Source: Siphonodentalium dalli (Eukaryota; Mollusca; Scaphopoda; Gadilida; Siphonodentaliidae). Taken from it: a stretch of DNA of 64,000 nt. The notes beneath the pieces were generated by a model that saw nothing but the letters and a program-made list of their open reading frames with translations, was not told the DNA's origin and searched no databases. The stretch spans positions 145,879,379-145,943,378 of the forward strand of contig CP136063.1 in assembly GCA_032622095.1 (NCBI GenBank), written 5' to 3'. Within the stretch, counting starts at the first letter, position 1, and each line of letters starts with the position of its first letter. Below, piece after piece: positions 10,471 to 21,180 of the stretch. Made by a program: the position numbers and the translations under genes.

Positions 10471-11002
10471 TTCACCCAAACCTTGGATGTTTATTTCACA
10501 CCTGTTTCTGGGATAACATGTGTGTCGACTGAGAACCTGTGTGTCAATTGAGGAGAACCCACGGAGGATTTGTGTAAATGTTAGCCCAAACGACATTTCA
10601 AAGTAACGACGGCTTTGTTGTTTATTTCGAGGAATAATACCGCATCATATGAATTCAGCCCAAATATATTGACAGGTGTCAAGGGTCTAACTCTATACTG
10701 AGCAATAAAAAACTAATATAATAAATACCGAGTATATTTAATTTAACGCCAATGGGTCGTTTAAGTCCGTTTAAGAGTGTATTTATGCCTAAAGCAAAGT
10801 GAAATAACGATCTTAAAATGAATTGGCCGGTATATTTTATTAGTTATCAGGGTTACCAGGGTCGTAGTTGCATAAATTACAATATATCTTATTTTTATGC
10901 TAAGATAATTGCGTGGTTATCTGTTGTAGCTTGATCGGTATCGATCGGTATTGAGGTTAACACAAATCCCATATATGGAAATTCCAAATATGGAAAGTGA
11001 CT

Positions 11003-11014
11003 TGCGCATGCGCA
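11003..11014. promoter_or_regulatory. NRF1-like palindrome TGCGCATGCGCA (copy 1)
   Basis: A perfect 12-bp palindrome matching the NRF1 consensus (YGCGCAYGCGCR) in an AT-rich background. It lies about 760 bp upstream of the protease-like frame at 11768. Confidence 0.45.
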
Positions 11015-11310
11015 AAACAGATACAATGGTCTTCCTAAAAACGAAGCAATGAACGATTGATAACAACAAACACCGACCCAGTTAAATAACGACATTAGAT
11101 GGCGGTGTATTGCGTCTTTAAGAGTGTGTTGATGTCTAAATCATGTGATTAACTAATTAAAAATTATTTCGACTACATATTTCGATAATTATCAGGTCCG
11201 CAGTTCGATCATGAAACAAAATTTCTGACTTGTATGTTAAGACTTTAATTGCTTGGTAATTATTGAGATTGCAGTTTCCTTATATGGCAACTCCTTATTT
11301 GGAATTTTCT

Positions 11311-11322
11311 TGCGCATGCGCA
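11311..11322. promoter_or_regulatory. NRF1-like palindrome TGCGCATGCGCA (copy 2)
   Basis: The second perfect copy, in the second 348-bp unit, about 450 bp upstream of 11768. Its conservation against a diverged background suggests function or recent homogenisation. Confidence 0.45.
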
Positions 11323-11767
11323 GAAATGATAGAATTCCATGAAGACGTCGCCATTTTTATTATCAGTCCAGACAGAGAAATTTGTATTGAGTTGTTTCAT
11401 TTATTTAATTTATGATGGCGATGTCATTTGATAAATAATAGTCAATTTTGTGTTGATAACACGATGGTAAGATCAGTTCTGCAAATATCCACCGCACCTG
11501 CGAAGTTTATTTGTATAATCGGAGATTTCAATAATCCTTTGTTGTGTTAGGCCTACTCTAGTCTAGTAGTAGTTGGCGTGTTGCCATTTTCTGCGATTGC
11601 TAAATTTAGTCAAATTACTGGACCCTCTGAATTTTCTTTCGCGATTTAGATTTACAAATCAAAATAATTCAAATTCCAAATAAATCTTTTTCTTTTAACG
11701 AATTTTTCTCCATTCACTATTTGTTATACTGATAATAATATTTTATTCTTTTGCCTTCCATTTTACT

Positions 11768-12654
11768 GTGTATCTGATTCAGAATCAGTCAATCGCCATC
11801 ATCATGGTCAGAGCTGTGAGGGCAAATTTACAGCAGGGCTGCCAACAGTTTTCACCTTTTACTGGTGTTCAGTGTACAGCAATTGCTTTGGTAGCATTGT
11901 TATTTTTTCATCTGGCCGGATCAACGATCAAAACCAAAATGATCAACTTGTGAACAATGATGCATATGATTTGGATGGACTGTTAGAACAGGGAACGATT
12001 TTGTATTCACAGTTAGTTCAAACTGTACATAGGGACATTCTAAATTCAAACACTGGATATCTTGGACATTATCATTTGCCCGAAAATTTAGAGCCGTTTA
12101 ACAATATTTTCCACATCCGATATGTTCGCGACCAATTTCATGGTGTTGTAAATGGGGATATAGACAGCGTTTTTGGGCAACAATCGTTTCTTGAATCATT
12201 GATTTCAGCCTTAAGTCTTAGTGAATTTCACATTAGAACATTTGGAGACATCACTGTTAGCTTTTATATTGACAGACCAAGAAATATATTTACAATTTTT
12301 GACTCTCATCAACGAGATTTGTTAGGACGAACGTCATCTGGAGGTACAGCAGTTTTGTCACGGTTGAATTTTGAGTCCTTTGATGAACTTATTCTGCACG
12401 TGTTTGATAATTATGCAGGAATTTTTTTTGAGATCACTCCTATTATAACACAGACAGTGACAGCTATTGGAAGAATTGAAAGTGGGCCATTTATGATTGA
12501 TTCAGCAGTGAGCACCACATCCGATAACGATTTAAAAACAAAGGAAAATGTCGCTATAAATGTAACTGTTGAAGCATGTCAAGAAAGTGTAATTGAGCAA
12601 TGTCAGGTGAAGAGTGCGAATCTCCATCATTTATTGTCTACCATCTATATATAA
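11768..12654 (+). pseudogene. transposon-type papain-like cysteine protease (C76/UL36-like fold), frameshifted
   Basis: Two overlapping frames make one domain. Frame 1 (11768-11953) carries NLQQGCQQFSPFTGVQCTAI with the presumed nucleophile Cys in VQC. Frame 2 (11872-12654) carries AYDLDGLLEQGTILYSQL, the core, and FTIFDSHQRD then GGTAVLSRL with the presumed catalytic His in DSH. The C...DSH...GTAVL pattern is what I know from deubiquitinase-like proteases at the front of metazoan Helitron-type proteins. The frames join by a -1 change near the T run in TTATTTTTTC, about 11905-11913. An indel in the homopolymer is the simplest cause; the site does not fit the classical X-XXY-YYZ slippery heptamer. 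The partner would be the zinc-motif frame at 12939-13961. The family call is from pattern memory, not search. Confidence 0.6.
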
Positions 12655-12938
12655 GACATTCAAGACAAATTACAAATAAATATATACAAGTAATATATAC
12701 AGTCACGTGTGCATCATCACGCATAATATAATCATAATACATTGAATTAATTTCCCTGTTCATTTAAGATCTTTCTAACATGTATTAATCTATAGTCATT
12801 TAATTAACTTGATTTATATATATATCATATATGTGGTTATTATTAGGTGCGTATTTATATAACAGAACATTTTGCCGGGCTGGTCCGGCTCGCCAAGAGT
12901 AGAGATCGACGCTGGGCGAGCATGACCAACTCGGGCCC
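12655..12938. other. spacer between the two Helitron-type frames
   Basis: AT-rich with AAATAAAT shortly after the first frame, then a short GC-rich stretch (GCCGGGCTGGTCCGGCTCG) just before the second. It could be a degraded coding join, an intron or a true intergenic spacer. Confidence 0.35.
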
Positions 12939-13961
12939 ATGTCAAGTTACATGTTATATACGGACCCAAAGCCTACGCTCTATGGTAGATATAATACCAT
13001 TTACTGCCGAATGAGTTGTGGTATGCAAGTGCAGACAAATCAATCTGTGTGTGTTGAAAGCAAATTTCGGAATAGTGTTATGAATAATACTAGTGATGTA
13101 CATGTATGGGCTACCGGTAGCTGTGGTGATCACCAATATGCTTCAAGCTCATTAAAGAAGTGCTCCAAATGTTTAAGTAAGAAAAACGATGCTTTACAAC
13201 AGAATGTTAATGTAGTCTTAAATGCTTCGGTGGACAATGATAGAAATTTTCTGTCAACAAATTTGTATGGTGTTATGTATGACACAAATGTGCGATATAC
13301 ATGTAATCCAAATATTCCATATACTGTCGCATCATGTGAAGTGTATGACGATCATGTGGTTGCTGCCAGAAATCGAGCAGACTTACTCCGGATTAATAAA
13401 GATCATTGTTATGGTACATGTAGTAAAATCAATCAAAGGAAAAAAACAAAGGTGAATCCAGTACAGTTTGATATTGAATGTAGTAATCAGATATTGCCTG
13501 TCAAGTGCGTTCCAATTGATCACACTTCCATATCATTGTGTATTGACCTAGACAATTTACATGAATTTCATTCACATGTTTCTTTTATTTACTCTGTATC
13601 GGACAGTTTCACACCTCCAGTGTCTTTTGTTTATGAAGTTGACACATGGGTAGATCTATTAAATTTAGATTATGTGTCTGATGTTAATCACAATGTTGAA
13701 TATGAGTGTGCAATACGAGAGCGTGCTGATTTTGAATGTGGTATGTGTTGTAAATTCTTGTTCTCTAATCAAGTGTCAAAGGTTCCACGGCACATTTGCG
13801 ATGATGTTTTGGATAATTTGGAAATTGCTAGGGATTCAGCTTTGTGTCGTAAATGCCACAGGTCTTGCGGACATGTAATTCCAGTCTTACATAAGAAATT
13901 AAATTCTCTTTATGTTGGAATTATTCCATCGGAGTTGAAAGATTTATCTTTTCTTGTTTAG
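12939..13961 (+). CDS. Helitron-type N-terminal protein fragment with cysteine/zinc motif
   Basis: 340 codons. The first two thirds are Cys-rich and unassigned (CSKCLSKKN, CYGTCSK). The C-terminal part is informative: CGMCCKFLF, then CRKCHRSCGHVIPVLHKK, then GIIPSELKDLSFLV. This matches the zinc-binding segment with CxxCH and IPPEL-x-L that precedes the Helitron helicase-like N-terminal (Rep) region in large animal Helitron proteins. The frame stops where that region normally continues into L-x-x-L-E. No Rep or PIF1-like helicase motif follows downstream. It is therefore either a truncated element or an exon-like piece. The ATG at 12939 is the first in a long open frame; the true start may be upstream by splicing. 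Confidence 0.5.
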   Translation: MSSYMLYTDPKPTLYGRYNTIYCRMSCGMQVQTNQSVCVESKFRNSVMNNTSDVHVWATGSCGDHQYASSSLKKCSKCLSKKNDALQQNVNVVLNASVDNDRNFLSTNLYGVMYDTNVRYTCNPNIPYTVASCEVYDDHVVAARNRADLLRINKDHCYGTCSKINQRKKTKVNPVQFDIECSNQILPVKCVPIDHTSISLCIDLDNLHEFHSHVSFIYSVSDSFTPPVSFVYEVDTWVDLLNLDYVSDVNHNVEYECAIRERADFECGMCCKFLFSNQVSKVPRHICDDVLDNLEIARDSALCRKCHRSCGHVIPVLHKKLNSLYVGIIPSELKDLSFLV

Positions 13962-13988
13962 ATAGTATGTACAAATCAAATAAACGGG

Positions 13989-14333
13989 ATGTCATCCTTT
14001 AATAACGTGTCGCATGTATCAGGTGAAGGTCAGTCTTCAGTTACCTTCACCTTTAGCATTCCACTGTGTACTCGCTCCCCGACTCTAGAAACGCAATCTG
14101 ATTCCTATAGAGAAGCAGGATACCAACATGAGATTATCAATAATCAGATAATAGCAGCCGAAAGACTGTCAATTACCTTAAGGTATTTGGCTACTTCTCG
14201 TAGATCGGTGTCAATTATCTTCGTCAATGATGTCATGTCACGCTTGTTAATAATTCATTTGTTCGGAAATACTTATTGGGGGTCGAAACGTATAAAATTG
14301 AACTACCACCACTTCCAAAAACAACACCGATAA
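13989..14333 (+). pseudogene. possible Harbinger-type transposase fragment
   Basis: A 114-codon frame containing IAAERLSITLRYLATS at about 14151-14198. It resembles the ERLAITLRFLATG segment ahead of the nuclease domain in PIF/Harbinger transposases. Nothing else in the frame supports this. A short palindrome, GTGAAGGTCAGTCTTCAGTT pairing with ACCTTCAC, sits at 14023-14050. Confidence 0.3.
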
Positions 14334-15182
14334 ACAATAACGCTCTTTTCTGTTCCATGCAATGGAAATGGCTATTTATTGTCCTGATATCAGTGATATA
14401 AATGAATGCCTATTAGTATTATCCTGAAATAAATTTATGCCACTTTGGCGAACATGGGAACCACGGTACAATTTATGCCATTTAGGCACACTTCAGAGTG
14501 AAATCTGGGCTTATATTTCGGCGAGAATCCAAATCTAGATTCTCGTAAATATTCTCGCAAATTACCCTGGATTCTCGTGAAAAAGTATATATCAGCAAAA
14601 AGCAAAATCAGATGAAATATATGCCCTGGAAATATAGCAAATCGTTTAATGCTTTAGAATTTTTGTTTTCGGAGATTTATATATATGCTTAAAGACATAT
14701 TATGGACTTTTTCGGGTGCGAGACATTGATAAGTTAGTGCTCGGGCACTTTGCCAACCTGGGGAATGCTATCATTCTACTAACATCACTGAAAATTTCCA
14801 AACAAATCTACAACACGACTTCATAGAGAACATCGTCTGAACTACTCCAAATTGTAAATATTTACACCTCGATTCGGGGCGCAACTATCGGCTATAATTA
14901 AACAAAAATGATTTCGCCATCGACAGTCATTGCATTTAACTAATATATAAGAATGACGTTGTGTATCATCCATTTGGATTAATATTCGTAACAAATAACT
15001 ACTTTGAGAAAGATTATTCTTAATTTCTATTTGATCACTCTGCCCGGTGTCTGCCGGAGTGTTTCACGTCACTTTAATCAAGGAAGACTGTTCAGAAAAA
15101 CTGCATTTCAAGACCACCAAACAACTTTCCTTTTTAGGGCCACCACATCTTTCCAAAGATGTACTTTTTCCATTTTGCTATC
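14334..15182. other. no gene seen
   Basis: AT-rich. A short ATTCTCG motif recurs several times at 14530-14580. No coding frame I can support. Confidence 0.45.
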
Positions 15183-15435
15183 AAAGACCGAAAAATGTCG
15201 TTAAACTAGAGATCCAAATACCCCCTAAGGGCCCCTGTATCTTGAGATATTAAAGACCGAAAATGTCGTTAAACTATAAAGACCGAAAAATGTCGTTAAA
15301 CTAGAGATCCAAATACCCCCTATATCTTGAGATATTATAAAGACCGAAAAATGTCATTAAACTACAAAGACCGAAAAATGTCGTTAAACTAGAGATCCAA
15401 ACATCCCCACCCCCTATTTTTTGAGACATTAAAGA
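15183..15435 (+). repeat. tandem repeat of AAAGACCGAAAAATGTCGTT units
   Basis: At least five copies start at about 15183, 15251, 15279, 15338 and 15365. Full units continue into AACTAGAGATCCAAATACCC and a TTGAGATATT stretch; short units lack it. This gives an alternating long/short array, with a further decayed copy at about 15432. Confidence 0.85.
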
Positions 15436-16570
15436 ACGAAATGTGTCGTTACACCATTAATACATAATTTGTGTTTATGAAAGTCTGGAACCCATTAGCA
15501 GTTTGTTTTCAGTACATTTTAATATTCTTTGGAACGTAAACAATTATTCTCTGACAGAAATCATGTTAATAACTTAATATCGCCTTTCGTTACTGGTTTC
15601 ATCGACTCAAATATTTCTTACTGCTCAATACTTATAATTAAAAAAAAAATTCTGTGTTTTGTGTCACTTCTTAATAGCATTCTGTATTCTGCTATAGAAA
15701 AGAAAAAAAGTTGCAGTACACCTTAAAGGTACGGAAGGCCTTGGTGGGTATCCTGTGAACATATTTCCACCTGTCAAAAACCGCTACAAACGAAAATAAT
15801 ATTAAAATATAGACAGACTTTGTTAATATACAAATGAGAAATATCTCATAAACAGTATGTTATTGTCGTAAATTTGACGATTGTTATGTAAACAAAGCAT
15901 AAAAAGTTACTTTCCTGGTGTTTCTTTATATTATGATGGTAAACATAAAGAGCGTTCCTTGTTGCTCAATTCCTTATTTGGAAATAATAAAGAGCGTTTA
16001 TACCATTTGTGTGTGATTAGCCAGTAGCATTGTGCTGCCTTCTATAACACAATCAGACTCTTGTTTAGGTAAAATGTAGTAGGTCTTTATGTAAGCATGA
16101 TGCTTAAGCGATAGTGATCGTATATTTGAACCAAAATGTATGCGTTTTAATATTTTTCTGTTTACGGTGTTTGGAACAAATGTGAATATTTTCGACAACT
16201 AAGCCCTCTCGTCCCTTTAATATAATCAATATAACATCCCTCATCCAATAATCTCCAAATTGCATATCTAATTTCAATCATAGTTACACGTCACACCGCC
16301 CCTCATCATTTGCCAATTGTACACCCTTTTTTTGCTGCTGCTGCTGCAACTGCTCAATTTCTTTAAAAATTATTGAAAAAATGGCCCTCCCGCCCGCCGA
16401 CATTTACCTCTGATTTTTTTTTCGATCATCGGTCCACACCAAAATTGAGCACACGTCCCTATATAATATACCTATTTAAACCGACTATACACGGTGGTGT
16501 AATAGATCAACCGTTAATTTAACCGTTTAGGTAGCATATTTCCACGTATAGGTTATCACGACAAATCCCT
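15436..16570. other. no gene seen
   Basis: AT-rich. A GCTGCTGCTGCTGC triplet run lies at 16336-16350, and short duplicated phrases such as ATAAAGAGCGTT occur near 15950-15995. No supported gene. Confidence 0.45.
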
Positions 16571-16991
16571 GCTGATCTGTTATTAATGAACCAAACAATT
16601 AACATGTCAACACACTCTGGCCCGCCAATGCTACAGTGTATAAACGTAACGGGACAAATATGCACATTATATTGGCAGCTAACGAGAACATTCATCAACA
16701 GAAATCTGCTCACCCCTTTCAGTCTATACGATAGAAACTAAACGATTTGTTACTTTTAATTACCCGTACGTAATTACACTACTTGCGTGTTAATAAAGTA
16801 CGACCCCATTACCAATAAAGGTGAAACATGGGATTTAGAACATTAATATTCACTCTTACATAGTTCCACATCCAAGGTTCGTCTTGTGTAATCGTATGTC
16901 AGTTGTAACGTTGTGAAACTGCAACCGAACTGAATCATTCTATGCTAAATAGTTCATGGGTGACCTGATGCATGCATCTTAGTTTTCTTGT
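16571..16991 (+). repeat. 421-bp repeat, copy 2 (interrupted by LINE at its right end)
   Basis: Partner of 10050-10470. Its right end coincides with the 3' end of the minus-strand LINE, suggesting that LINE landed at the edge of this repeat. Confidence 0.92.
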
Positions 16992-17109
16992 AATAATTCA
17001 TCTCCAACTTGGTCAATTCAGCGCTGTGTGTGTGAGGGCGACTGTCCGGGGCTCGGTGTGGGGAAACCCACGAGACACAGGTCCGTCTCCCACACCCACC
17101 AGCGCCGAA
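16992..17109 (-). other. 3'UTR of the nested LINE
   Basis: On the minus strand, about 118 bp follow the ORF stop at 17110 and end in GATGAATTATTACAAG at the junction with the 421-bp repeat. The middle is GC-rich, unlike its neighbours. Confidence 0.55.
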
Positions 17110-19639
17110 TTAACAAGAATCGTACATGTGCTCAGCTGAGCGGTGATCCAATTTTCTGGTAAGTTGTCTGATAAAACAACATAATTTATTTAATGGCACT
17201 ATATCTTTCGGATTCATTATTTTTTCAAAGCCAAACAAATTATTAAGTTCAGTTAATAATGATGGGAGGAAACGTCTTCTGGGCGAGCTAATTTCCGGAC
17301 ACTCAAATAGATAGTGGTACTCGTCTCCAATCGGTTTACTGTCGCATAATGTGCAAACTCTTTTATCTATGTCTATATTGTGCCACGATCCGGTTTCTAT
17401 TGGGAGCCAATGATTGGAACATCGAAATTTTGACAATGTTTGCGCTGTTCTTTGGTTTAATACTGAGAGGTATTTTTCTCTGCCAAATCTTATCTTAAAA
17501 AGCCTATACGTTCTACATTTATTCATGTTTTTAATATCATTTTTCCATTTTATCTTAAATTGGTTCTCAAATGTGGTCTTGATGTGTTCTTTAAACCAGC
17601 GGGGATTGCTACTTTCTGAAAATTGATTGATCCATATATCTGACAAACCTAATTCCGATAAAAGATGTTCAATATGGCTAAGCCATGGGTCATAAGGTTG
17701 TTGTCCTATTGACTTATGCAGGGAGTATTCGTACAGTATCTTGTTAATCTTCATATTATTATTATTAAAAACAAGATTAGCCCAATAGTTTAAAATTCTA
17801 CATTTAATATCAATCACAAGTGGGTATACACCTGTTTCACCATATACCATAATACTTGGTGTGCTTGGTTTCAGCCCTAGGACATATTTAAAAAAAATTA
17901 GCTGTAGTTTCTCAAGATTTTCGTGGTGCTGGAAGCCCCATATTTCGCACCCATATATAGTAGAATCGGTTTTACAGTTTTTGCAAATAGTTCAATTTGC
18001 AGATCCGGGGGAATATTCATCTTTCGCGCTTTATTTAGCAGGCCAAACATAGCTCTGTTTGCTTTGTTTAAGAGTTGCTTAATCGTTTTGGAATAAGAAC
18101 TGGATCTGTTAAAGATTATTCCAAGGTACGTGAAATGAGAAACAATTTCCAAAGGTTGTCCGTTAAACATGATACGAGATTTTTGAATCCTTTTGCAACC
18201 GAAAACCATCAGTTTTGTTTTATTGACATTAACCTGAAGTTTCCAAAAGGAGCAGTATTCAGAAAAGGTTGTCATTGCCACACGCATGTCTTTTGCAGTT
18301 TCAGCGAAAATGACGGTATCGTCAGCATACAATAAGATTATTAATTTCAAATAGACACCTAGTTCCTTCTGCACGTCGTTCTCTATTAATTTCAGATTAG
18401 GAACATTGTTACTGATTAGATAATCTTCCAGATCATTGAGGTACAGAGAAAATAAGAAAGATGAAAGGTTTCCACCCTGTAAAACCCCAATGTGATTTCT
18501 ATAAGTTTCAGAATAACTACCATCTATTCTTATTTTAGATTTGACCTCGTTATACATATTTTTTATAAATTTAAAACAGCGGCCGTTTATTCCGACTGTC
18601 TGCATTTTTTGCCAGAGCCCTGTTCTCCAAACTGTGTCAAATGCCTGCTTAAAATCTACGAAAGTGCAAAATAGTTTTTTTCCAGGATCGCGATATATGT
18701 TAGTCAAAAGATGTAACGACATGATATGGTCTGTTGTTGAAAAACCTTTTCTAAATCCGGCCTGATTCATGTTTATAAGGTTTGATGATTCTGAGAACTT
18801 TGTAAGTCGCGTATTAATCACTTTGGTGAATAACTTTCCGAGACAACTCAGTATTGTAATTGGTCTATAATGTTCTGGTTTACTGTCATCACCTTTGTTT
18901 TTATATATTGGAACTGCAATGCCGGTTAGCCAGTCTTCTGGTATTATTCCTCGTAAAAATATTAAATTAAACCATTCAGTATATATCGGTAACATTACAT
19001 CTATGGTATTTTTGATATGTTCGTTTCGAATATTATCTATTCCATGACACTTTCCGTTTTTTAGACAAGCTAATGCGTTGATTATTTCATGTTCGGTGAT
19101 CGATATATCAAGAATATCGTTTTCGTCTTGTATGTCGCAACTAAATAATTGACCGGTGTCATCGTTCTCTTTGTTATTGTTGAGATAATTATACATATCG
19201 TTAAGACGTACATTCGGTGAATTACAGGACTTCTCATTAAGAATATTCCAAAATTCTTTTGGGTTATTTTCGTTGGCCTGTCTTATTTTCCGTGAGATAT
19301 TATTCTTATATTTTGTAACATTTGTTTTTAGTGTTTTGCGATATGTTTTACTTGATTCGCGTAGTGCGTGTTTGTTTTCTTCTGACGGTATCTTACAGAA
19401 ATATTTTCGAGCATTATTATAATGTGCTCTAGCCATCCTGCACTCAGCGTTAAACCACGGTTTATTTAGCCTAATATTACCGGATTTGGATCCGGTTCTT
19501 CCAAATGTCAATTCGGCTGCTTTACAAAATGATTCTTGGATAGCGGTAGCAATAGTATTGTTTTTTTCTTGCGTGAATAAATCTGATCCATTCCTACAAT
19601 TAATAATGGTTTCCTTTATGGTAGAGATCATGGATTGAT
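17110..19639 (-). pseudogene. Jockey/CR1-superfamily LINE: RT and C-terminus, one frameshift
   Basis: The RT part runs from 19631 to 17110 in two frames. The first (17898-19790) includes KPWFNAECR (post-endonuclease linker), HYRPITILSCLGK, VDFKQAFDTVW (motif A, residues about 378-388), QGGNLSSFLFSLYLNDL (motif B) and LLYADDTVIF (motif C, residues 486-495). The second (17110-17850) carries the C-terminal zinc motif C-x2-C-x9-H-x4-C (CTLCDSKPIGDEYHYLFEC). One extra base near 17952-17962 (CCATATATAGTAG on plus) separates them; in the other frame the coding continues unbroken across the gap. The first 50 residues of the 630-codon frame are not LINE sequence: they come from the TIR element that begins at 19640. 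The endonuclease end of the same LINE lies at 26598-27188. Confidence 0.88.
19632..19639 (+). other. 8-bp target-site duplication, left (GGATTGAT)
   Basis: It matches AGATTGAT at 26590-26597 with one mismatch, each directly outside the TIR ends. On the minus strand both copies fill the same codon positions of the LINE (Gln-Ser). Confidence 0.75.
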
Positions 19640-20398
19640 ATGGGCGGCCATTCGGTCGGAAATTACATGAAATAAAAGTTAATGGTGGTTTGTGAAAACA
19701 ACTACAATCTATTTTCAGACCAATAGTCGTTCTTGGATTCAATAAGAGACAGTTCCGTATCAATAGCCATATTTTCTTAATCAATGGCAATCTATTTCAA
19801 ACCAATATACTCCATTTCCAAACCAATAATCGTTCCTGGATTCAATAAGAGACAGTGCCGTTTTAATATATATAGATTCATAATCAATGTTGACCTATGC
19901 AAAATTAATGTTCTATTTTAATTTAATAGTATTCATTGTTCAACTAATATCTAACAACACAAAATTAGTAAGATTCGCGCATGTTCAATAAACGTACATT
20001 CCGTTTCAATAGCCATGTTTTCTTAATCAATAAAGATATTTCAAACCAATAGACTATTTCCCACGATCAATGATTATCGTTATAAAACTAATAGACCTTA
20101 TTGTCATTCTTATATTTAAAAGATATAAATTATCACCAACGTTCGCACAATAATTTAATAACGTTCGTACTCGAATCAATATCTAATAGCGGAATCAACT
20201 ATTTCCGGTGAAACCAATGATTACAAATGCAGAATTACTGGACGAGTCTGCAGAATTAATAGCTTCCGTTTACAAACCAATGATCAATTCTTAAACCAAT
20301 GAACGCTATGGTCGCCACCAATCTTAAATTAACGCTAGGAGCGCCACCAATCTTGTTGGAGTCACCAAACTGCAAATTCCGTGACGTCAGCATGGGAT
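19640..20398 (+). repeat. left terminal inverted repeat (about 760 bp)
   Basis: Pairs with 25778-26589. Shared landmarks include ATGAAATAAAAGTTAATGG, CAATAGCCATGTTTTCTTAA-like and AAATTAACGCTAGG. It is shorter than the right arm, which has an internal tandem expansion. Confidence 0.82.
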
Positions 20399-20499
20399 AC
20401 CCCCCTGCCAAAAAAAAAATGCATGTTCTCGAACATTTTCGCGTCAGAAAGTGACCCTGAACATAAAAACTGCGATGATATACGGACTGTGGACTATAT

Positions 20500-21180
20500 C
20501 CTGTACCTGTAGCAGATACCGATCATACAAAGCGTCACTCAATCACCATATCTTGGAGTCACGCTCTCAAACGATATGAAATGGTTGCCACACATAGACA
20601 AGATCACGAAGAAGGCTAACAGCACGCTCGGATTCATCAGAAGAAACCTTAGGAAGGCACCATTCAAGAGTAAATGCGTAGCGTATGAGACACTCGTAAG
20701 ATCGTCGCTGGAATACGCAGCCGTCGTGTGGGATCCTCACCAGCAGCAGAACATCGACGCCCTGGAGAGAATACAGAGAGGAGCTGTACGGCTCATGACC
20801 GGCGATTACCAACGAAGGAAATGGCCAAACTGATGAATGACTGCGAGATAAGACCACTCGAAGAAAGAAGGAAAGACCAGAGGCTGGAGCTCTTTCACAA
20901 GATGGATAAGGGACAGGTGTCGGCTGTAAACACTCAGTGCTTAATTAAACCAAAAAAGGTGGGCAGAAAAATCCGAGCCAAGAAATTTGCAGATTTCAGT
21001 GCAACAAATATAGTCTCAAAACAGGAATGTAATAATTCACTGTCCTACCGGTAAGAGCCACTGGTGACAAACTCTGCTGAATACTCAAATTCATTCTTCC
21101 TACGGACAATTATTCAGTGGAACACTCTAAACGAGATGGACGCATGCGAAATTCAAAATAAAACAGCAGCGGCCAACTCG
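20500..21180 (+). pseudogene. LINE RT C-terminal fragment
   Basis: In plus frames: PYLGVTLSNDMKWLPHIDKI, TLGFIRRNLRKAPFKSK, LVRSSLEYAAVVWDPHQQQN and LERIQRGAVRLMTGDYQR. After a frameshift near 20815-20830 come LMNDCEIRPLEERRKDQRL and, further on, FFLRTIIQWNTL. This is the thumb and C-terminal tail of a CR1-like RT of a different family from the other LINEs here (the order YLG..., WDPHQ, LEERR is typical). No catalytic motifs are left. It lies inside the TIR element on the opposite strand to the interrupted LINE. Confidence 0.85.

Larger units (their letters stand above)
10740..11390 (+). repeat. two-copy tandem duplication, about 348 bp, with NRF1-like palindromes
   Basis: TTAAGAGTGT at 10771 and 11119 starts equivalent segments that share ATTA(G)TTATCAGG, ATATGG-AATTCC-type motifs and the palindrome TGCGCATGCGCA. 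The copies are strongly diverged except for the palindrome. Confidence 0.65.
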
